64,000 nt of DNA from Evansella halocellulosilytica (GCF_002335745.1 NZ_NIST01000001.1:4030354-4094353); one strand, 5' to 3'. Positions 1-11,095 are shown, counted from the stretch's first letter. Notes: generated from the sequence alone by a model not told the origin. A program made the numbers and translations.

Positions 1-1255
1 CATATACAGTTGCTGTCGGCCATCCTATTAACGTTTCCCCAATGAATGGTGTGTTTTTTCCTTTAGATAAAAGCTGATCAGCTTCTACTCTTTGTTCATG
101 ATGTAAATCAACAATTGTAAAATCAGCTGAAGACCCTTCTGTTAACCTTCCATATGGTAAACGGAAAACGTCAGCGGGTGCTTTTGTCAACCAGTTAATT
201 AACTGTGATAAGCTGAATATATTCGTTTTTACAAACTTCGTATAAAGAAGAGGAAAGGCGATTTCTAATCCGACGATGCCAAAAGGAGATTCCTCCATTG
301 GTAATGACTTCTCCTCTGCTGTATGAGGTGCATGATCTGTTGCAATAAAATCAATCGTTCCATCTAAAAGTCCATCAATAAGGGCTTGTCGATCCTCTTG
401 ACTTCTTAATGGTGGATTCATTTTATAGTTCGCATCGTTTCCAGGGATATCATCATCACATAATAATAAATGATGAGGAGTAACTTCAGCCGTCACATGG
501 ATGCCTGCTCTTTTCGCATCTCTTATCACTCTGACCGATTCTTTCGTGCTTACGTGACACACATGATAGTGAGCTCCGGTAGCTTCAGCTAGTAGAACAT
601 CTCGAGCGATGTGCACTGATTCAGAGACGGAAAGAATTCCCCGAATGCCACTTTTTTCAGAGAATCTTCCCTTATGAACAGCACCGCCATACAAAAGTGA
701 ATTGTCCTCACAGTGTGCGACAATCGATTTACCAACTTGTGCAGCTTGCTGCATCGCTTCATACATTTTTCCAGCCTCTTGTACACCAACACCATCATCA
801 GTAAACGCAAATGCACCTTTTGCTGCTAGCTCCTCCATATTCGTAATCGTTTCACCTAGTTGTCGCTCTGTAATCGCCGCGTATGGCAGCACACGAACGT
901 GACCTTTCGTTTTCATAGCATCATAGATTTGTGCGAGGTGCTCTTTCGTATCAGGTACTGGGCGAGTGTTTGGCATTGCCGCAATCGTTGTAAATCCCCC
1001 ACGTGCAGCTGCTAGCGTTCCTGTTTCAATCGTTTCTTTCGCTTCACCACCCGGTTCTCTTAAGTGAACGTGAACATCAACAAAACCTGGTAAGACAAGC
1101 TTTCCATTCAAATCAACTGTACGATCGTAATCCACTGATGGATTATGCTCACCTACTTGAGTGATTTTTTTCGTCTCTTCATCAATAACGAGATAGATGC
1201 TGTTCATTTCTCCACTTTCTGTAATGGATTTACCATTTTTATACAATGTTTTCAT
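1..1255 (-). CDS. pyrC: Dihydroorotase, C-terminus cut by window edge
   Basis: Third step of de novo pyrimidine synthesis: reversible cyclisation of carbamoyl-aspartate to dihydroorotate, in the cytoplasm. The frame is open from an ATG at 1255 to the left edge, giving about 418 residues; the family is near 428, so only about ten are missing. The metal-binding signature [10 protein letters not shown] lies at residues 60-69, and further on come an HCED and an ATDHAPHT segment, both typical of class I dihydroorotases. The start overlaps the end of pyrB by 17 bases, which suggests translational coupling in the pyr operon. Identification is secure; only the C-terminus is unseen. Confidence 0.95.
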   Translation of the reverse strand, partial: MKTLYKNGKSITESGEMNSIYLVIDEETKKITQVGEHNPSVDYDRTVDLNGKLVLPGFVDVHVHLREPGGEAKETIETGTLAAARGGFTTIAAMPNTRPVPDTKEHLAQIYDAMKTKGHVRVLPYAAITERQLGETITNMEELAAKGAFAFTDDGVGVQEAGKMYEAMQQAAQVGKSIVAHCEDNSLLYGGAVHKGRFSEKSGIRGILSVSESVHIARDVLLAEATGAHYHVCHVSTKESVRVIRDAKRAGIHVTAEVTPHHLLLCDDDIPGNDANYKMNPPLRSQEDRQALIDGLLDGTIDFIATDHAPHTAEEKSLPMEESPFGIVGLEIAFPLLYTKFVKTNIFSLSQLINWLTKAPADVFRLPYGRLTEGSSADFTIVDLHHEQRVEADQLLSKGKNTPFIGETLIGWPTATVY

Positions 1256-2147
1256 ACTTGACTTCCCCTTTCGTTTTTAAAACGTGTTCAAGTACAGCTT
1301 TTCTTACCTTCACACCATTTGTCATCTGCTTAAAAATTCGTGACCGAGAGCATTCGACTAATTCACTTGCAATTTCTACATTTCTGTTCACAGGTGCTGG
1401 ATGCATAATAATCGAATGATCTTTCATTTGCTGCTCACGTTCTATCGTTAAACCGTATAGGTGGTGGTAATTTTCTTGATCGATGAATCCATTTTGACCA
1501 TGACGTTCTGTTTGAATGCGCAATAGCATCATGACATCTGCCGCTTTCACAGCTTGATCGACTGGTACAACGTTTGAATAAGTGATGTCATAATCCATCC
1601 ATTCGTCAGGACCAGAAAATGAGACGTTCGCTCCAAGTCTTCTTAATATTGCTGCATTCGTTCTCGCTACCCTGCTATGGCGGATATCTCCGGAGATCAC
1701 GACATGAATATCTTTAAACGTTTTAAATTCCTGGTAGATCGTTAATAAGTCTAATAAAGATTGTGTAGGGTGATCACCAGCTCCATCCCCACCGTTTATG
1801 ATCGGAATGTTCACATCCTGGAGCTCTTTATAAAAAGCTTTTAATGGATGCCTAATCACGAGTGCATCGCAGCCTATCGCTTCAAGTGTTTTCACTGTGT
1901 CATATAAAGATTCCCCTTTTTGTACACTTGAAGAGGTAACATCGAAATGCAATGAATGAATATTTAATTCTTTTTGTGCCATTTCAAAGCTCGATTTTGT
2001 CCTCGTACTCGGCTCATAAAATAGATTTGCAACGGTAAATCTTTTACTCCCCGACATAGACAGCATGTCGATCCCTCGTTCTGCTCTCTTAAGCAATTGC
2101 ATAATCGTTTCATTTGATATTTCATTTAATGTTGTGAACTGAACCAT
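1239..2147 (-). CDS. pyrB: Aspartate carbamoyltransferase catalytic chain
   Basis: Joins carbamoyl phosphate and aspartate, the committed step of pyrimidine synthesis. The 302-residue length fits the family. The carbamoyl-phosphate loop FYEPSTRT is near residue 44 and the HPTQSLLDL and MHPAPVNR segments are present. The frame is open further to a TTG at 2159, but I chose the ATG at 2147 because GGTGATC sits just upstream and matches the extended 16S anti-Shine-Dalgarno region. No regulatory-chain gene is visible, as in other Bacillus operons. Expression should be set by the PyrR attenuator just upstream and by operon read-through. Confidence 0.96.
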   Translation of the reverse strand: MVQFTTLNEISNETIMQLLKRAERGIDMLSMSGSKRFTVANLFYEPSTRTKSSFEMAQKELNIHSLHFDVTSSSVQKGESLYDTVKTLEAIGCDALVIRHPLKAFYKELQDVNIPIINGGDGAGDHPTQSLLDLLTIYQEFKTFKDIHVVISGDIRHSRVARTNAAILRRLGANVSFSGPDEWMDYDITYSNVVPVDQAVKAADVMMLLRIQTERHGQNGFIDQENYHHLYGLTIEREQQMKDHSIIMHPAPVNRNVEIASELVECSRSRIFKQMTNGVKVRKAVLEHVLKTKGEVKYENIV

Positions 2148-2197
2148 TTTGATCACCAACCAATCATTGTTATTTCATTATCGCGTGCATTGATCCC

Positions 2198-2325
2198 AAA
2201 AAAAGAGCACCCGGCTTACATACACGGGTGCTCACTAACTCTTTTGTACATACCACAAAAGAGAAGAGTCATCATTGTGACTCTCTGAATCACCCTTGCA
2301 AGCCTCTCTGGACTTCATTAAAGGA
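2198..2325 (-). promoter_or_regulatory. PyrR-dependent attenuator between pyrP and pyrB
   Basis: Read on the minus strand, the PyrR-binding loop (AGTCCAGAGAGGCTTGCAAG, about 2291-2312) is followed by an alternative stem and then by an intrinsic terminator: GAGCACCC pairs with GGGTGCTC (2205-2233) and runs into seven Ts (2198-2204). This is the established arrangement in Bacillus pyr operons, where UMP-bound PyrR stabilises the anti-antiterminator so that transcription stops. It would let pyrB and downstream genes be tuned separately from pyrP. Confidence 0.9.
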
Positions 2326-2335
2326 TGTATGAAAT

Positions 2336-3655
2336 TTATACTGCGCTTTTATTACTCGCTTGCTCACTCTTTTCTACATCAAACATTGCATCTGTATCTT
2401 TTACCTTTTCACGGCCAGGTAATAGGAAGTTCAAAATAATACCAATGATTGCTGCAAGTGCCATTCCGGCAACTTCAACGTTATCTTTCACTTGGATAAG
2501 CGCTCCTCCGATACCAATAACGAGGATTACGGAAGAAATAATTAAATTTCTTTTTTTCCCGATGTCCACATTGTTATCGATAAGCATTCTTAAACCGTTC
2601 GATGCAATAATCCCGAATAGAAGGATCGATACTCCTCCCATAACCGGTGAAGGGATCGTCGTAATGAGAGCTGAAAATTTTCCAATAAAACCGAATGCTA
2701 CTGCAATGATAGCCGCACCACCGATAACGAATACACTAAACACTCTTGTTAAAGCAACGACACCGATGTTTTCACCATAAGTCGTATTTGGCGGTCCACC
2801 TATGAAGGAGCTAATGATTGTCGCAATTCCATCGCCCAATATTGAACGGTGTAAACCTGGTTTTTTGACAAAGTTTCTTTTAACAATTTTACTTAACACC
2901 ATCTGATCACCGATATGCTCTGACAACGTTACGAGTGCTACGGGAACCATGATGAATAGAATTTCCCAAGAAAACGATGGTGTGTATGTGACATAAGGTA
3001 CGATAAATTCAGGTGTTTGTATCCAGTTTGCTTCTCGTACGGGAGAAAAGTCTACTAACCCTTGAAAAACCGCAGTAATATAACCGCCAACAATTCCAAT
3101 TAATATTGGGATAAGTCCGAAAAATCCTTTAAAGAAGATAGAGGCAATAATCGTAATAAACAATGTAATAAGTGCAACACTAAAATATGCTCCGTTATAG
3201 TACCCTTCGGCATCATTCATTGCCATGTCAATGGCTACTCCGGCTAACCCTAAGCCAATGACCATGATGACAGGGCCAACGACAATCGGCGGTAAAAGTG
3301 CCATTAACCAGTTCACACCTGTTGCTTTAATGATCAGAGCTACGATTCCATATACAAGCCCGGCAAAGAAACTTCCGATCATCGCCCCTTCTGGACCACC
3401 AGTTGAAATCGCAGCAATAATCGGCATAATAAATGCAAAAGAAGATCCTAAATACGCCGGAATTTGCCCTCTCGTTATAACTAAATATGCAAGTGTTCCA
3501 AGACCGCTTGATACTAATGCGACAGCAGGACTTAACCCTACGAGCATTGGAACGAGAATCGTTGCACCAAACATTGCAAAAAGATGCTGGATACTAAGAA
3601 CGATCCATTTATCTAACCTCGGTACTTCATTAATTTCAACAGTTTTATTATTCAT
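2336..3655 (-). CDS. pyrP: Uracil permease (NCS2 family)
   Basis: Proton-coupled uracil uptake across the cytoplasmic membrane. The 439-residue protein is highly hydrophobic with many membrane segments and follows the nucleobase-cation symporter-2 pattern, including the conserved TYGENIGV region in its second half. The frame is open about 114 bases further upstream, but the ATG at 3655 is preceded by GAGGAGGAAAG at good spacing and gives the usual N-terminus. It lies between two PyrR attenuators, so uptake is expected to rise when uridine nucleotides are low. Uracil as substrate, rather than another base, is inferred from the pyr context. Confidence 0.93.
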   Translation of the reverse strand: MNNKTVEINEVPRLDKWIVLSIQHLFAMFGATILVPMLVGLSPAVALVSSGLGTLAYLVITRGQIPAYLGSSFAFIMPIIAAISTGGPEGAMIGSFFAGLVYGIVALIIKATGVNWLMALLPPIVVGPVIMVIGLGLAGVAIDMAMNDAEGYYNGAYFSVALITLFITIIASIFFKGFFGLIPILIGIVGGYITAVFQGLVDFSPVREANWIQTPEFIVPYVTYTPSFSWEILFIMVPVALVTLSEHIGDQMVLSKIVKRNFVKKPGLHRSILGDGIATIISSFIGGPPNTTYGENIGVVALTRVFSVFVIGGAAIIAVAFGFIGKFSALITTIPSPVMGGVSILLFGIIASNGLRMLIDNNVDIGKKRNLIISSVILVIGIGGALIQVKDNVEVAGMALAAIIGIILNFLLPGREKVKDTDAMFDVEKSEQASNKSAV

Positions 3656-3799
3656 CGTCTTTCCTCCTCTTTTTTTCGCTAACAGAACGGTGTTTGGCAC
3701 CCGTCCAGGTCTGCTATTACTACCAGTTATAGGTTTGGGAACGATTTCCATCTTCCGAAGCCTATTCAACCTACATAAACGAGCAGTAATTTAGACCGA

Positions 3800-3898
3800 C
3801 AAAAAACCTCTTTGCTGTACAAAGAGGTATCGTCACAAGCCTGCACGAAACGTCATGCAGGAGAGGAGTATACCCCTTGTCAGCCTCACGGGACTGGT

Positions 3899-3900
<2 letters not shown>
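3800..3900 (-). promoter_or_regulatory. PyrR-dependent attenuator between pyrR and pyrP
   Basis: On the minus strand the PyrR-binding motif (CAGTCCCGTGAGGCTGACAAGG, about 3874-3895) begins right at the end of pyrR. It is followed by a GCATGACG-containing stem and an intrinsic terminator in which CCTCTTTG pairs with CAAAGAGG (3807-3827) before a run of six Ts. Same design as the sites before pyrR and pyrB. Confidence 0.9.
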
Positions 3901-4459
<559 letters not shown>

Positions 4460-4479
4460 TTATGTGAGGACCCTTGGAT

Positions 4480-4580
4480 CAAAAAAACCTCTCACCGTTA
4501 TGATGAGAGGGGTATCCAAAAATTGATAGACTTCACCTGAATGAAGTTTGATCCCTTCTCAGCCTCACGGGACTGATATT
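4480..4580 (-). promoter_or_regulatory. PyrR attenuator in the pyr operon 5' leader
   Basis: Minus-strand PyrR-binding motif ATCAGTCCCGTGAGGCTGAG (about 4556-4577), then an alternative stem, then a terminator in which CCTCTCA pairs with TGAGAGG (4488-4510) before seven Ts (4481-4487). It precedes pyrR and completes the set of three attenuators seen in Bacillus pyr operons. Confidence 0.92.
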
Positions 4581-4609
4581 AAAGGTGTCCGTTATGCGAT
4601 TCTTATCAT

Positions 4610-4638
4610 ATTGTGTCATTTTCCTATCCAAAAGTCAA
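4610..4638 (-). promoter_or_regulatory. Candidate sigma-A promoter of the pyr operon
   Basis: Minus strand TTGACT (4633-4638) and CACAAT (4610-4615) are 17 bases apart, directly after the ylyB stop and about 30 bases before the leader PyrR-binding loop. The -10 box matches consensus in only four of six positions, so the assignment rests largely on position. Confidence 0.55.
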
Positions 4639-4640
4639 TG

Positions 4641-5552
4641 TTAATTTTTGCGAAGCTCTGATAAACACGCTTCCATATCATTTGGCAATGGTGCATGGAA
4701 TGTTAATTGCTCATTCGTTCTCGGATGCTTAAAGCCAATTGTTTCTGCATGCAAAGCTTGTCCTTCTATCGGTAAATGCTGTTTTTTTCGGGGACCGTAT
4801 TTAGGGTCACCAACGATCGGAAATCCGATATATTTCATATGCACCCGAATTTGATGTGTTCTGCCTGTTTCTAGATCACACGCAACAAGTGTATGGTTTT
4901 TGAATCTCTCAATAACATGAAAATGAGTGACTGCATCTTTACTGTTTTTCTCTGTCACTGTCATACTTTGACGATCTTTTTCATCACGTCCGATCGGAGC
5001 ATCTACCGTTCCGGTTTCATGTGAAATGACTCCTGTAACGATCGCTAAATAACGTCGTTTCGTCTCTTTATTTTTTAATTGATTCACTAATGACTCATGG
5101 GCTAAATCATTTTTTGCAACCATTAGTAATCCTGAAGTATCTTTATCGATTCGGTGGACAATCCCTGGACGCATCACACCATTAATACCTGAAAGGTCAT
5201 GACAATGAGCCATTAATCCATTCACGAGCGTCCCTTCGTAATGTCCAGGTGCAGGATGTACAACCATTCCGCGTTGTTTATTGACAACGATGACATCATC
5301 ATCTTCATATACGATCTGTAAATCCATTTCTTCCGCTTTAATGTCTAATGGTTCAGGTTCTGGTTCAGTTATATGAATTTCATCATCTACCGTCACCTTA
5401 TAATTACTTTTCGTTCTCTTGTCGTTCACAACGATATGACCGTCACGAATCCACTGTTGGATGAGTGATCTCGACCATTGTGGAAACTGGTCTGATATAA
5501 ATTTGTCGATACGAACCCCTGATGATTCTGCTTTTATTGTAAATTCATTCAT
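4641..5552 (-). CDS. ylyB: RluD-family 23S rRNA pseudouridine synthase
   Basis: Converts specific uridines of large-subunit rRNA to pseudouridine. The 303-residue protein has an N-terminal S4 RNA-binding domain (about residues 13-75) and a RluA/RluD catalytic domain. The active-site segment HRIDKDTSG is near residues 135-143, the Asp being the conserved nucleophile, followed by RRYLAIV and GRTHQIRVH. It abuts lspA with a one-base overlap, as in Bacillus subtilis where this gene is ylyB. The exact target uridines are inferred from the family and not shown by sequence. Confidence 0.92.
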   Translation of the reverse strand: MNEFTIKAESSGVRIDKFISDQFPQWSRSLIQQWIRDGHIVVNDKRTKSNYKVTVDDEIHITEPEPEPLDIKAEEMDLQIVYEDDDVIVVNKQRGMVVHPAPGHYEGTLVNGLMAHCHDLSGINGVMRPGIVHRIDKDTSGLLMVAKNDLAHESLVNQLKNKETKRRYLAIVTGVISHETGTVDAPIGRDEKDRQSMTVTEKNSKDAVTHFHVIERFKNHTLVACDLETGRTHQIRVHMKYIGFPIVGDPKYGPRKKQHLPIEGQALHAETIGFKHPRTNEQLTFHAPLPNDMEACLSELRKN

Positions 5553-6019
5553 TAACTTTTGACTTCCTTTGCTTTTTTTTCTTCTTTAAAAGCGTGAATA
5601 ACCCACATAATAACTCCAGTAACGAGCGCCATATCGGCCACATTAAAAATTGGGAAGTTATATGTAAAAATGTATACGTCTATAAAGTCTACGACTTCGC
5701 CACGAAACATACGGTCAATAAAATTACCAATTGCTCCTCCTAAAACGAGCCCTAATAATGTACCGAACCATTTGCTGTTGTTCGTTTTAAATTGGATAAG
5801 ATAGATGACAACAGCAACGACGATAATCGTAGCAATAAAAAACAGCCACATTTGCCCTTGCATCATCCCAAATGCAGCACCAGCATTTCGGTGTGATGTT
5901 AAATGTAAGACCCCGTCAATAATCGGAATGCTTTCTCTAAGCTCCATATTTTTATCCACTAACCATTTTGTCCATTGATCAAGAATGATAATAACGATTG
6001 CTATAAGGTAATAAACCAC
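5552..6019 (-). CDS. lspA: Prolipoprotein signal peptidase (signal peptidase II)
   Basis: Cleaves signal peptides from diacylglyceryl-modified prolipoproteins in the cytoplasmic membrane. 155 residues with four hydrophobic segments. The two catalytic aspartates are visible in GNFIDR and in FNVADMAL in the C-terminal half. It starts with GTG at 6019 behind a strong GGAGGAAACAAG site. The stop overlaps the start of ylyB by one base, so the two are probably translated together. Order ileS-lspA-ylyB-pyr follows Bacillus, but the small ylyA gene usually found between ileS and lspA is absent. Confidence 0.96.
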   Translation of the reverse strand: MVYYLIAIVIIILDQWTKWLVDKNMELRESIPIIDGVLHLTSHRNAGAAFGMMQGQMWLFFIATIIVVAVVIYLIQFKTNNSKWFGTLLGLVLGGAIGNFIDRMFRGEVVDFIDVYIFTYNFPIFNVADMALVTGVIMWVIHAFKEEKKAKEVKS

Positions 6020-6150
6020 CTTGTTTCCTCCATTTCAAAAACAATTGTGTCCCTATGCATTTTAGCACAGCCGGCCATTCCAGACAATTTATTTCGTCCT
6101 TTAACTATCTCGACTACATATTACGAAGATGACATGATCAACGTAAATAA

Positions 6151-6192
6151 GGCTGTCTCAACAGTATTATAATAAACACTTTAGAGACAGCC
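6151..6192 (-). terminator. Long-loop hairpin downstream of ileS
   Basis: Perfect 9-base arms GGCTGTCTC / GAGACAGCC enclose an AT-rich 24-base loop. On the minus strand it follows the ileS stop by about ten bases and leads into TTATTTA, a poor T-run. It may terminate ileS transcription, but the long loop is not typical of intrinsic terminators; see findings for a similar structure near 30.1 kb. Confidence 0.45.
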
Positions 6193-6201
6193 CCCTATCA
6201 A

Positions 6202-8964
6202 TTATTCGTAATGGTTAACGACAATATCTGTACAGCTTTCACATAGATGAGGGTGATTTTCGTTTTTACCAAGCGACGGTGTGATGATCCAGCAGCGCTC
6301 ACACTTATCACCTTCTGCAAAATCTATATAGACGCTCATTTCTTCATATCGTTTTGCTTCAGATGGAGCATCCTTCATTTCTCCGGAAAGAGATGCAGCT
6401 GAAGTAATGAACAGTTTGTTAAGATTCGAGATGCCCTTTAACAAATGATAATCTTCTCCATCTGCATATAAATGTACTTGTGCTTGAAGACTTTTCTTAA
6501 TTTCTTTTTCATTTCTCGCTTCTTCAAGTGCTTTTAATACATCATCACGAAGAACCATAAAACGATCCCATTTACTTTCTAACTCTTCGGTTCCCTCAAA
6601 TGTTTTGACTTCCGGCATATCCGTAAGCTGGACACTTTCGGATGTTACGTTTGGAATATGCGTCCATACCTCATCAGTCGTATGAGCTAAAATGGGTGCA
6701 GTCAGTTTCGTTAGCGTCACTAACGTTTCATACATGACTGTTTGAATCGCTCGTCGGTCTTTGTCATCTGCATGCTGAATATAAAGTGTATCTTTGGCAA
6801 TATCCATATAAAACGAACTTAATTCTATTGTACAGAAGTTGTGTACTTTATTATATACTGAAGCAAATTGGTACTCTTCATAGCCACTTTTCACTTCGGT
6901 AACAAGATTGTTTAATTTCACAAGCATGTATTGGTCAAGTTCGGATAAGTTTTCATATTCGACTGCATCAGTTTCTGGATTAAAGTCATGAATATTACCG
7001 AGTAAGAAACGGAATGTGTTCCGGATTTTACGGTAAACTTCTGCTACTTGCTTTAAAATATTATCTGATACACGAACATCTGCTTGATAATCAACAGAAG
7101 CAACCCATAATCGTAAAATATCCGCTCCAAGCTGTTTCATCACTTTATCAGGAATGATGACATTCCCTAAAGACTTACTCATCTTTCTTCCTTCGCCATC
7201 CAATGTAAATCCATGGCTTAAAATACCTTTATAAGGTGCTTTTCCTGTCACAGCAACTGCAGTAGATAAAGAAGAATTAAACCAACCTCGATACTGATCT
7301 GAACCTTCTAAGTAAAGGTCTGCCGGTCGGACAAGGTCATCTCTCTCTTCTAATACAGACTGATGGGAGGAGCCAGAATCGAACCATACATCCATAATAT
7401 CCATTTCTTTCGTAAATTCTCCGTTAGGACTATGTTCTGACGTAAACCCTTCTGGTAAAAGATCTTTCGTCTCCCATTCAAACCAAATGTTTGATCCGTG
7501 TTCACGGAATAAGCTTGAAACATGCTCAATCGTTTCATCCGAGATAATCGGTTCACCGTCTTCACCATAGAAGATTGGGATCGGAACACCCCAAGCACGT
7601 TGCCGTGAAATACACCAGTCACCACGATCACGCACCATGTTATACAATCGGGTTTCTCCCCACTTCGGCAGCCAGTTTACTGCTTTAATTTCATTTAATA
7701 AGTTTTCTCTAAAATCTTTAATTGATGCAAACCATTGTGCAGTAGCCCGGAAAATGACTGGTTTTTTCGTTCTCCAATCATGTGGATACGAATGAGTCAT
7801 AAAGTTTAACTTAAGTAATGCCCCTACTTCGTCTAACTTTTCCGTGATCGGTTTATTTGCTGCATCGTAGAACAAACCTTCAAACATTGGAGCTTCTTCT
7901 GTAAACACACCTTTGTCGTTTACAGGGCATAATACATCTAAACCATACTTTTGGCCGACAATGTAGTCATCTTCCCCATGACCAGGTGCTGTGTGTACAC
8001 ACCCTGTACCTGCGTCTAATGTTACATGATCTCCTAAAATAATAAGTGATTTCCGTTCATAGAATGGGTGTTTCGTCACAATGTTTTCTAATTGTGCTCC
8101 TTTATTCGTTCGAATAATTTCATAACCTGACCAATCGAGTTCACTTTCTAACTGCTCTAATAAACCTTCTGCAACAATGTATTTAGCATCATTCACTTTA
8201 ACTGTTGCGTACGTCAATTCTGGATGAAGCGTGATCGCTAAATTGGCAGGAATCGTCCATGGTGTAGTCGTCCAAATAACGAACTTTTCATCGCCATCTA
8301 ATACCTCTTTCCCATCTTTCACATCAAATGCGACGTAAATCGAAGGGGAGCGTTTATCATGGTATTCAATTTCAGCTTCAGCTAAAGCTGATTCGGAGGA
8401 AGGCGACCAATAGACTGGTTTTTTCCCTTTATAAATGTAGCCGCGCTTAGCCATTTCACCGAATACGCGAATTTGTTGTGCTTCATATTCATGTGAAAGG
8501 GTAATATAAGGGTTATCCCAATCGCCTCTAACTCCTAATCGTTTAAATTGTTCTCTTTGGTTGTCAATTTGCTGTAAAGCATATTCTTCACACTTTTGAC
8601 GGAATTCAGCAATACTTAATTTCTTCCTGTTCACTTTCCCCTTTTTTGTAAGCGCCGTTTCAATCGGCAGACCATGAGTATCCCAGCCAGGAACATATGG
8701 TGCGTGAAAACCTGTCATTGATTTATAACGAACAATGAAGTCTTTTAAGATTTTGTTTAATGCATGCCCCATATGAAGATCACCGTTCGCATATGGAGGA
8801 CCATCATGAAGGACGAACATCGGACGTCCTTTCGTCCTTTCTTGAACTTTGGAATAAATATCTTGTTCATTCCATTCTTGTTGCATTTTCGGTTCACGAT
8901 TTGGTAAATTACCTCGCATTGGAAAGTCTGTCTTTGGCATTAACAGTGTATCTTTATAATCCAT
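6202..8964 (-). CDS. ileS: Isoleucyl-tRNA synthetase
   Basis: Charges tRNA-Ile and edits valine. The 920-residue length matches bacterial IleS of Gram-positives. The HIGH-type motif is HMGH at residues 64-67; KMSKS is present in the second half ([10 protein letters not shown]), and the C-terminal zinc-binding pairs CERC and CESC are intact. The frame is open further upstream, but the ATG at 8964 has GGAGGAG at the right spacing and gives the family N-terminus. Regulation is by a T-box leader directly upstream. It looks like the standard housekeeping enzyme; no mupirocin-resistance (eukaryotic-type) features were noticed. Confidence 0.98.
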   Translation of the reverse strand: MDYKDTLLMPKTDFPMRGNLPNREPKMQQEWNEQDIYSKVQERTKGRPMFVLHDGPPYANGDLHMGHALNKILKDFIVRYKSMTGFHAPYVPGWDTHGLPIETALTKKGKVNRKKLSIAEFRQKCEEYALQQIDNQREQFKRLGVRGDWDNPYITLSHEYEAQQIRVFGEMAKRGYIYKGKKPVYWSPSSESALAEAEIEYHDKRSPSIYVAFDVKDGKEVLDGDEKFVIWTTTPWTIPANLAITLHPELTYATVKVNDAKYIVAEGLLEQLESELDWSGYEIIRTNKGAQLENIVTKHPFYERKSLIILGDHVTLDAGTGCVHTAPGHGEDDYIVGQKYGLDVLCPVNDKGVFTEEAPMFEGLFYDAANKPITEKLDEVGALLKLNFMTHSYPHDWRTKKPVIFRATAQWFASIKDFRENLLNEIKAVNWLPKWGETRLYNMVRDRGDWCISRQRAWGVPIPIFYGEDGEPIISDETIEHVSSLFREHGSNIWFEWETKDLLPEGFTSEHSPNGEFTKEMDIMDVWFDSGSSHQSVLEERDDLVRPADLYLEGSDQYRGWFNSSLSTAVAVTGKAPYKGILSHGFTLDGEGRKMSKSLGNVIIPDKVMKQLGADILRLWVASVDYQADVRVSDNILKQVAEVYRKIRNTFRFLLGNIHDFNPETDAVEYENLSELDQYMLVKLNNLVTEVKSGYEEYQFASVYNKVHNFCTIELSSFYMDIAKDTLYIQHADDKDRRAIQTVMYETLVTLTKLTAPILAHTTDEVWTHIPNVTSESVQLTDMPEVKTFEGTEELESKWDRFMVLRDDVLKALEEARNEKEIKKSLQAQVHLYADGEDYHLLKGISNLNKLFITSAASLSGEMKDAPSEAKRYEEMSVYIDFAEGDKCERCWIITPSLGKNENHPHLCESCTDIVVNHYE

Positions 8965-9005
8965 TGCATACTCCTCCTTCACGTCTACGATTATAAAATT
9001 CAATC

Positions 9006-9262
9006 AAAAATAAAAATCCTTCTCATCCACAAAAGGGACGAGAAGGAACCCGCGGTACCACCCTTATAAACAACCGGATAATCTATTCATAACAGCTGTT
9101 CACTTAAAGCATTTGATAACGGCAAATGACCCGACACATCCTACTCATGAACATTTTCAGTGTGTAACTCGAGGGTGATTTTCCTTTTTTCGTTTGCACC
9201 AGACTCACACCAACTCTGGCTCGCTTTGACAAACTGAAAAAAGTACTCTCCCTGTCAACGTC
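9006..9262 (-). promoter_or_regulatory. T-box riboswitch leader of ileS (isoleucine specifier)
   Basis: The conserved T-box sequence AAGGGTGGTACCGCGGG lies at about 9049-9065 on the minus strand, followed by a terminator in which CCTTCTCGTCC pairs with GGATGAGAAGG before a run of Ts (about 9011-9047). Upstream is a long stem I region with an ATC triplet at 9177-9179, immediately before ACCCTCGAG, where a specifier codon is expected; ATC fits isoleucine. Uncharged tRNA-Ile would stabilise the antiterminator and raise ileS expression. The T-box call is firm; the exact specifier position is my reading. Confidence 0.92.
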
Positions 9263-9328
9263 GGCATATAATTATTATTTTTGACCAATTAATATAAATT
9301 AAAACGTATAAATAAAATTACATATAAA

Positions 9329-9358
9329 AGTATATGACATAAATGAAATAAGCGTCAA
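9329..9358 (-). promoter_or_regulatory. Candidate sigma-A promoter of ileS
   Basis: Minus-strand TTGACG (9353-9358) and TATACT (9329-9334) with an 18-base spacer, placed just after the divIVA stop and about 70 bases before the T-box leader. Confidence 0.6.
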
Positions 9359-9360
9359 GA

Positions 9361-9882
9361 TTATCCTTTTACATTTTCATAAGAATCGTAAGGATCATTC
9401 GTTTCAATTTCATCTTCAATATTTTTATTTAACTGGTCCCAATCATCATTATTTAACAATTCTAATTGTGCTTCTAAAAGCATTTTGAATCGAGTACGAT
9501 ATACAGAAGACTGCTTTTTCAACTCTTCTATTTCTAGTGCAATTTTTCTGGATTTTGATAATGCTTCGTTGACAATTCGATCAGCATTCTTTTCTGATTC
9601 TTTAATAATCAGTTTGGCTTCTTTATCTGCATTTCTCTTGACATCTTCTGCAGTTTCTTGAGCTACGAGAATTGATTTATTTAAAGTTGTCTCAATATTT
9701 GAGAAGTGCTTTAGCTTTTCCTCTAATTCATGAACCCGGTCAGTTAACTCCTTTTTTTCACGAATCACGATTTCATAATCCTTTATAACCTGGTCTAAAA
9801 ACTCATTTACTTCATCTTCATCGTATCCGCGAAACCCACGCGTAAATTCTTTGTTATGAATATCAAGCGGTGTTAACGGCAT
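9361..9882 (-). CDS. divIVA: Cell division pole-targeting protein DivIVA
   Basis: Binds negatively curved membrane at septa and poles and organises Min proteins and, in spore formers, chromosome anchoring. The 173-residue protein has the conserved N-terminal lipid-binding domain starting MPLTPLDIHNKEF with the FRGYDEDEVNEFLD segment, then a long heptad-rich coiled coil to about residue 150 and an acidic tail. Start ATG at 9882 is preceded by TTGGAGGTGG. Genomic place between ylmH and ileS is the classical one. Confidence 0.96.
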   Translation of the reverse strand: MPLTPLDIHNKEFTRGFRGYDEDEVNEFLDQVIKDYEIVIREKKELTDRVHELEEKLKHFSNIETTLNKSILVAQETAEDVKRNADKEAKLIIKESEKNADRIVNEALSKSRKIALEIEELKKQSSVYRTRFKMLLEAQLELLNNDDWDQLNKNIEDEIETNDPYDSYENVKG

Positions 9883-10005
9883 ATGTAAGCCACCTCCAAC
9901 ATAATTTATACAAATACTTTATCCTAGTACTCCCTACGTATCTAGCTTTATGTAAACGTATTTCGACAATGTCTATTTGAGTTCCTGCTTCTCTGACAAA
10001 ATTAT

Positions 10006-10779
10006 TTATTTTGGAAAGCCGATCGTTAGTCTCCACTTCCCCTTTTTCGTTTGTCCATCAGATGCTTTAATCATACATCTGCCTTTTCCCCGAACAGACA
10101 ATACATCTTGAACTTGAATCTGATAACTAGGATCTTCTACGGTTTTCCAATTAACTTTGACCAGACTTGCTTCAATCAACGGTTTCACCTTTGACCGTGA
10201 CATGTGATACGCTTCAGAAATGATCGTATCGAGTCTTAAAGATGAGACAGTCACGTCTTTGAACTCAACTTGCTCTTTCGGTTCAATGATTTCATTTTGC
10301 TCAATTTCTTTAAGACTCACCTTTGTTTTTCCAACTGAAGTTAAGTTCCATTGAACAAAATCAGACACTTCATTCGCAACAATTGCTTGATAGACACCGT
10401 CATTATTCAAAATATCACCAAATTTTTCTCGAATAAGACCAATATTCATAAGTGCACCTAATATTTGCCGATGTTCTATCGTAATGAATTTCCGGGGATA
10501 ATCAATGGAAAATACTCTTATTTCAAAATCATTTGCATCTGGAACGTAATATGCAGGAAATAATAATGCTCTTGTTCGTTCTGACTGATCATGACCACCC
10601 CAAAAGGAAATTTTTACTTCTTCATTTTCTCCTATAATTGTTTTTGCAATTGCTTGCTGCCGAGGGTCTAAAAAGTCGGTCAGTTTTGGCCGGTATTGTT
10701 CTTCTACGATAAACTTCCACTCGATAACTTGATCAACGAAAGGATGCTCGTCCTTTCTGAAGTGATCATAAATACTCAT
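10006..10779 (-). CDS. ylmH: RNA-binding S4-domain protein YlmH (RqcP)
   Basis: In Bacillus this protein, also called RqcP, acts with RqcH on stalled 50S subunits during C-terminal alanine tailing. The 257-residue protein has an N-terminal mixed domain and a C-terminal S4 RNA-binding domain (about residues 179-245, starting SSLRLDTIISEAYHMSRSK). The GTG three codons upstream abuts the ribosome site, so the ATG at 10779 with GGAGTG at proper spacing is used. It sits between ylmG and divIVA as in other Firmicutes. Confidence 0.93.
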   Translation of the reverse strand: MSIYDHFRKDEHPFVDQVIEWKFIVEEQYRPKLTDFLDPRQQAIAKTIIGENEEVKISFWGGHDQSERTRALLFPAYYVPDANDFEIRVFSIDYPRKFITIEHRQILGALMNIGLIREKFGDILNNDGVYQAIVANEVSDFVQWNLTSVGKTKVSLKEIEQNEIIEPKEQVEFKDVTVSSLRLDTIISEAYHMSRSKVKPLIEASLVKVNWKTVEDPSYQIQVQDVLSVRGKGRCMIKASDGQTKKGKWRLTIGFPK

Positions 10780-10808
10780 GTTTTTCACTCCGATTCTTAT
10801 AAATCCCC

Positions 10809-11075
10809 TTATCCGAGTATACTGAATAAAAACCGGACGCCTGACATCGCAAGATTCAAAGCAAAAATAGCAACAATTGGAGAAATGTCAATCATACCTA
10901 AAGGAGGAATAATTTGACGAAAAGGTGCTAAATAAGGTTCTACCATTCTGCCTATGAACTTTCCAAAGCCTGATTCTCTTGAGTTTGGAAACCATGACAT
11001 AAAAATATAGATCACACACATGATTAAATAAATCATCATTAAATTAAGTATAAATGTTTCGATTGTGTGTAGCAT
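10809..11075 (-). CDS. ylmG: YggT-family membrane protein YlmG
   Basis: Small 88-residue membrane protein with two hydrophobic segments flanking the family signature PFRQIIPPLGMIDISP. Found next to sepF in Gram-positive division clusters; its molecular role is not settled. Two in-frame ATGs exist (11087 and 11075). AAGGATGGTGA, close to an ideal Shine-Dalgarno, precedes the second at good spacing, and the N-terminus then aligns with relatives, so 11075 is chosen. Confidence 0.9.
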   Translation of the reverse strand: MLHTIETFILNLMMIYLIMCVIYIFMSWFPNSRESGFGKFIGRMVEPYLAPFRQIIPPLGMIDISPIVAIFALNLAMSGVRFLFSILG

Positions 11076-11095
11076 GTTGTTCACCATCCTTACGG

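Noticed and set aside
2325-2780. Open frame on the plus strand opposite pyrP
   Set aside because: Mirror of a highly hydrophobic gene, no ribosome site, overlaps pyrP fully.
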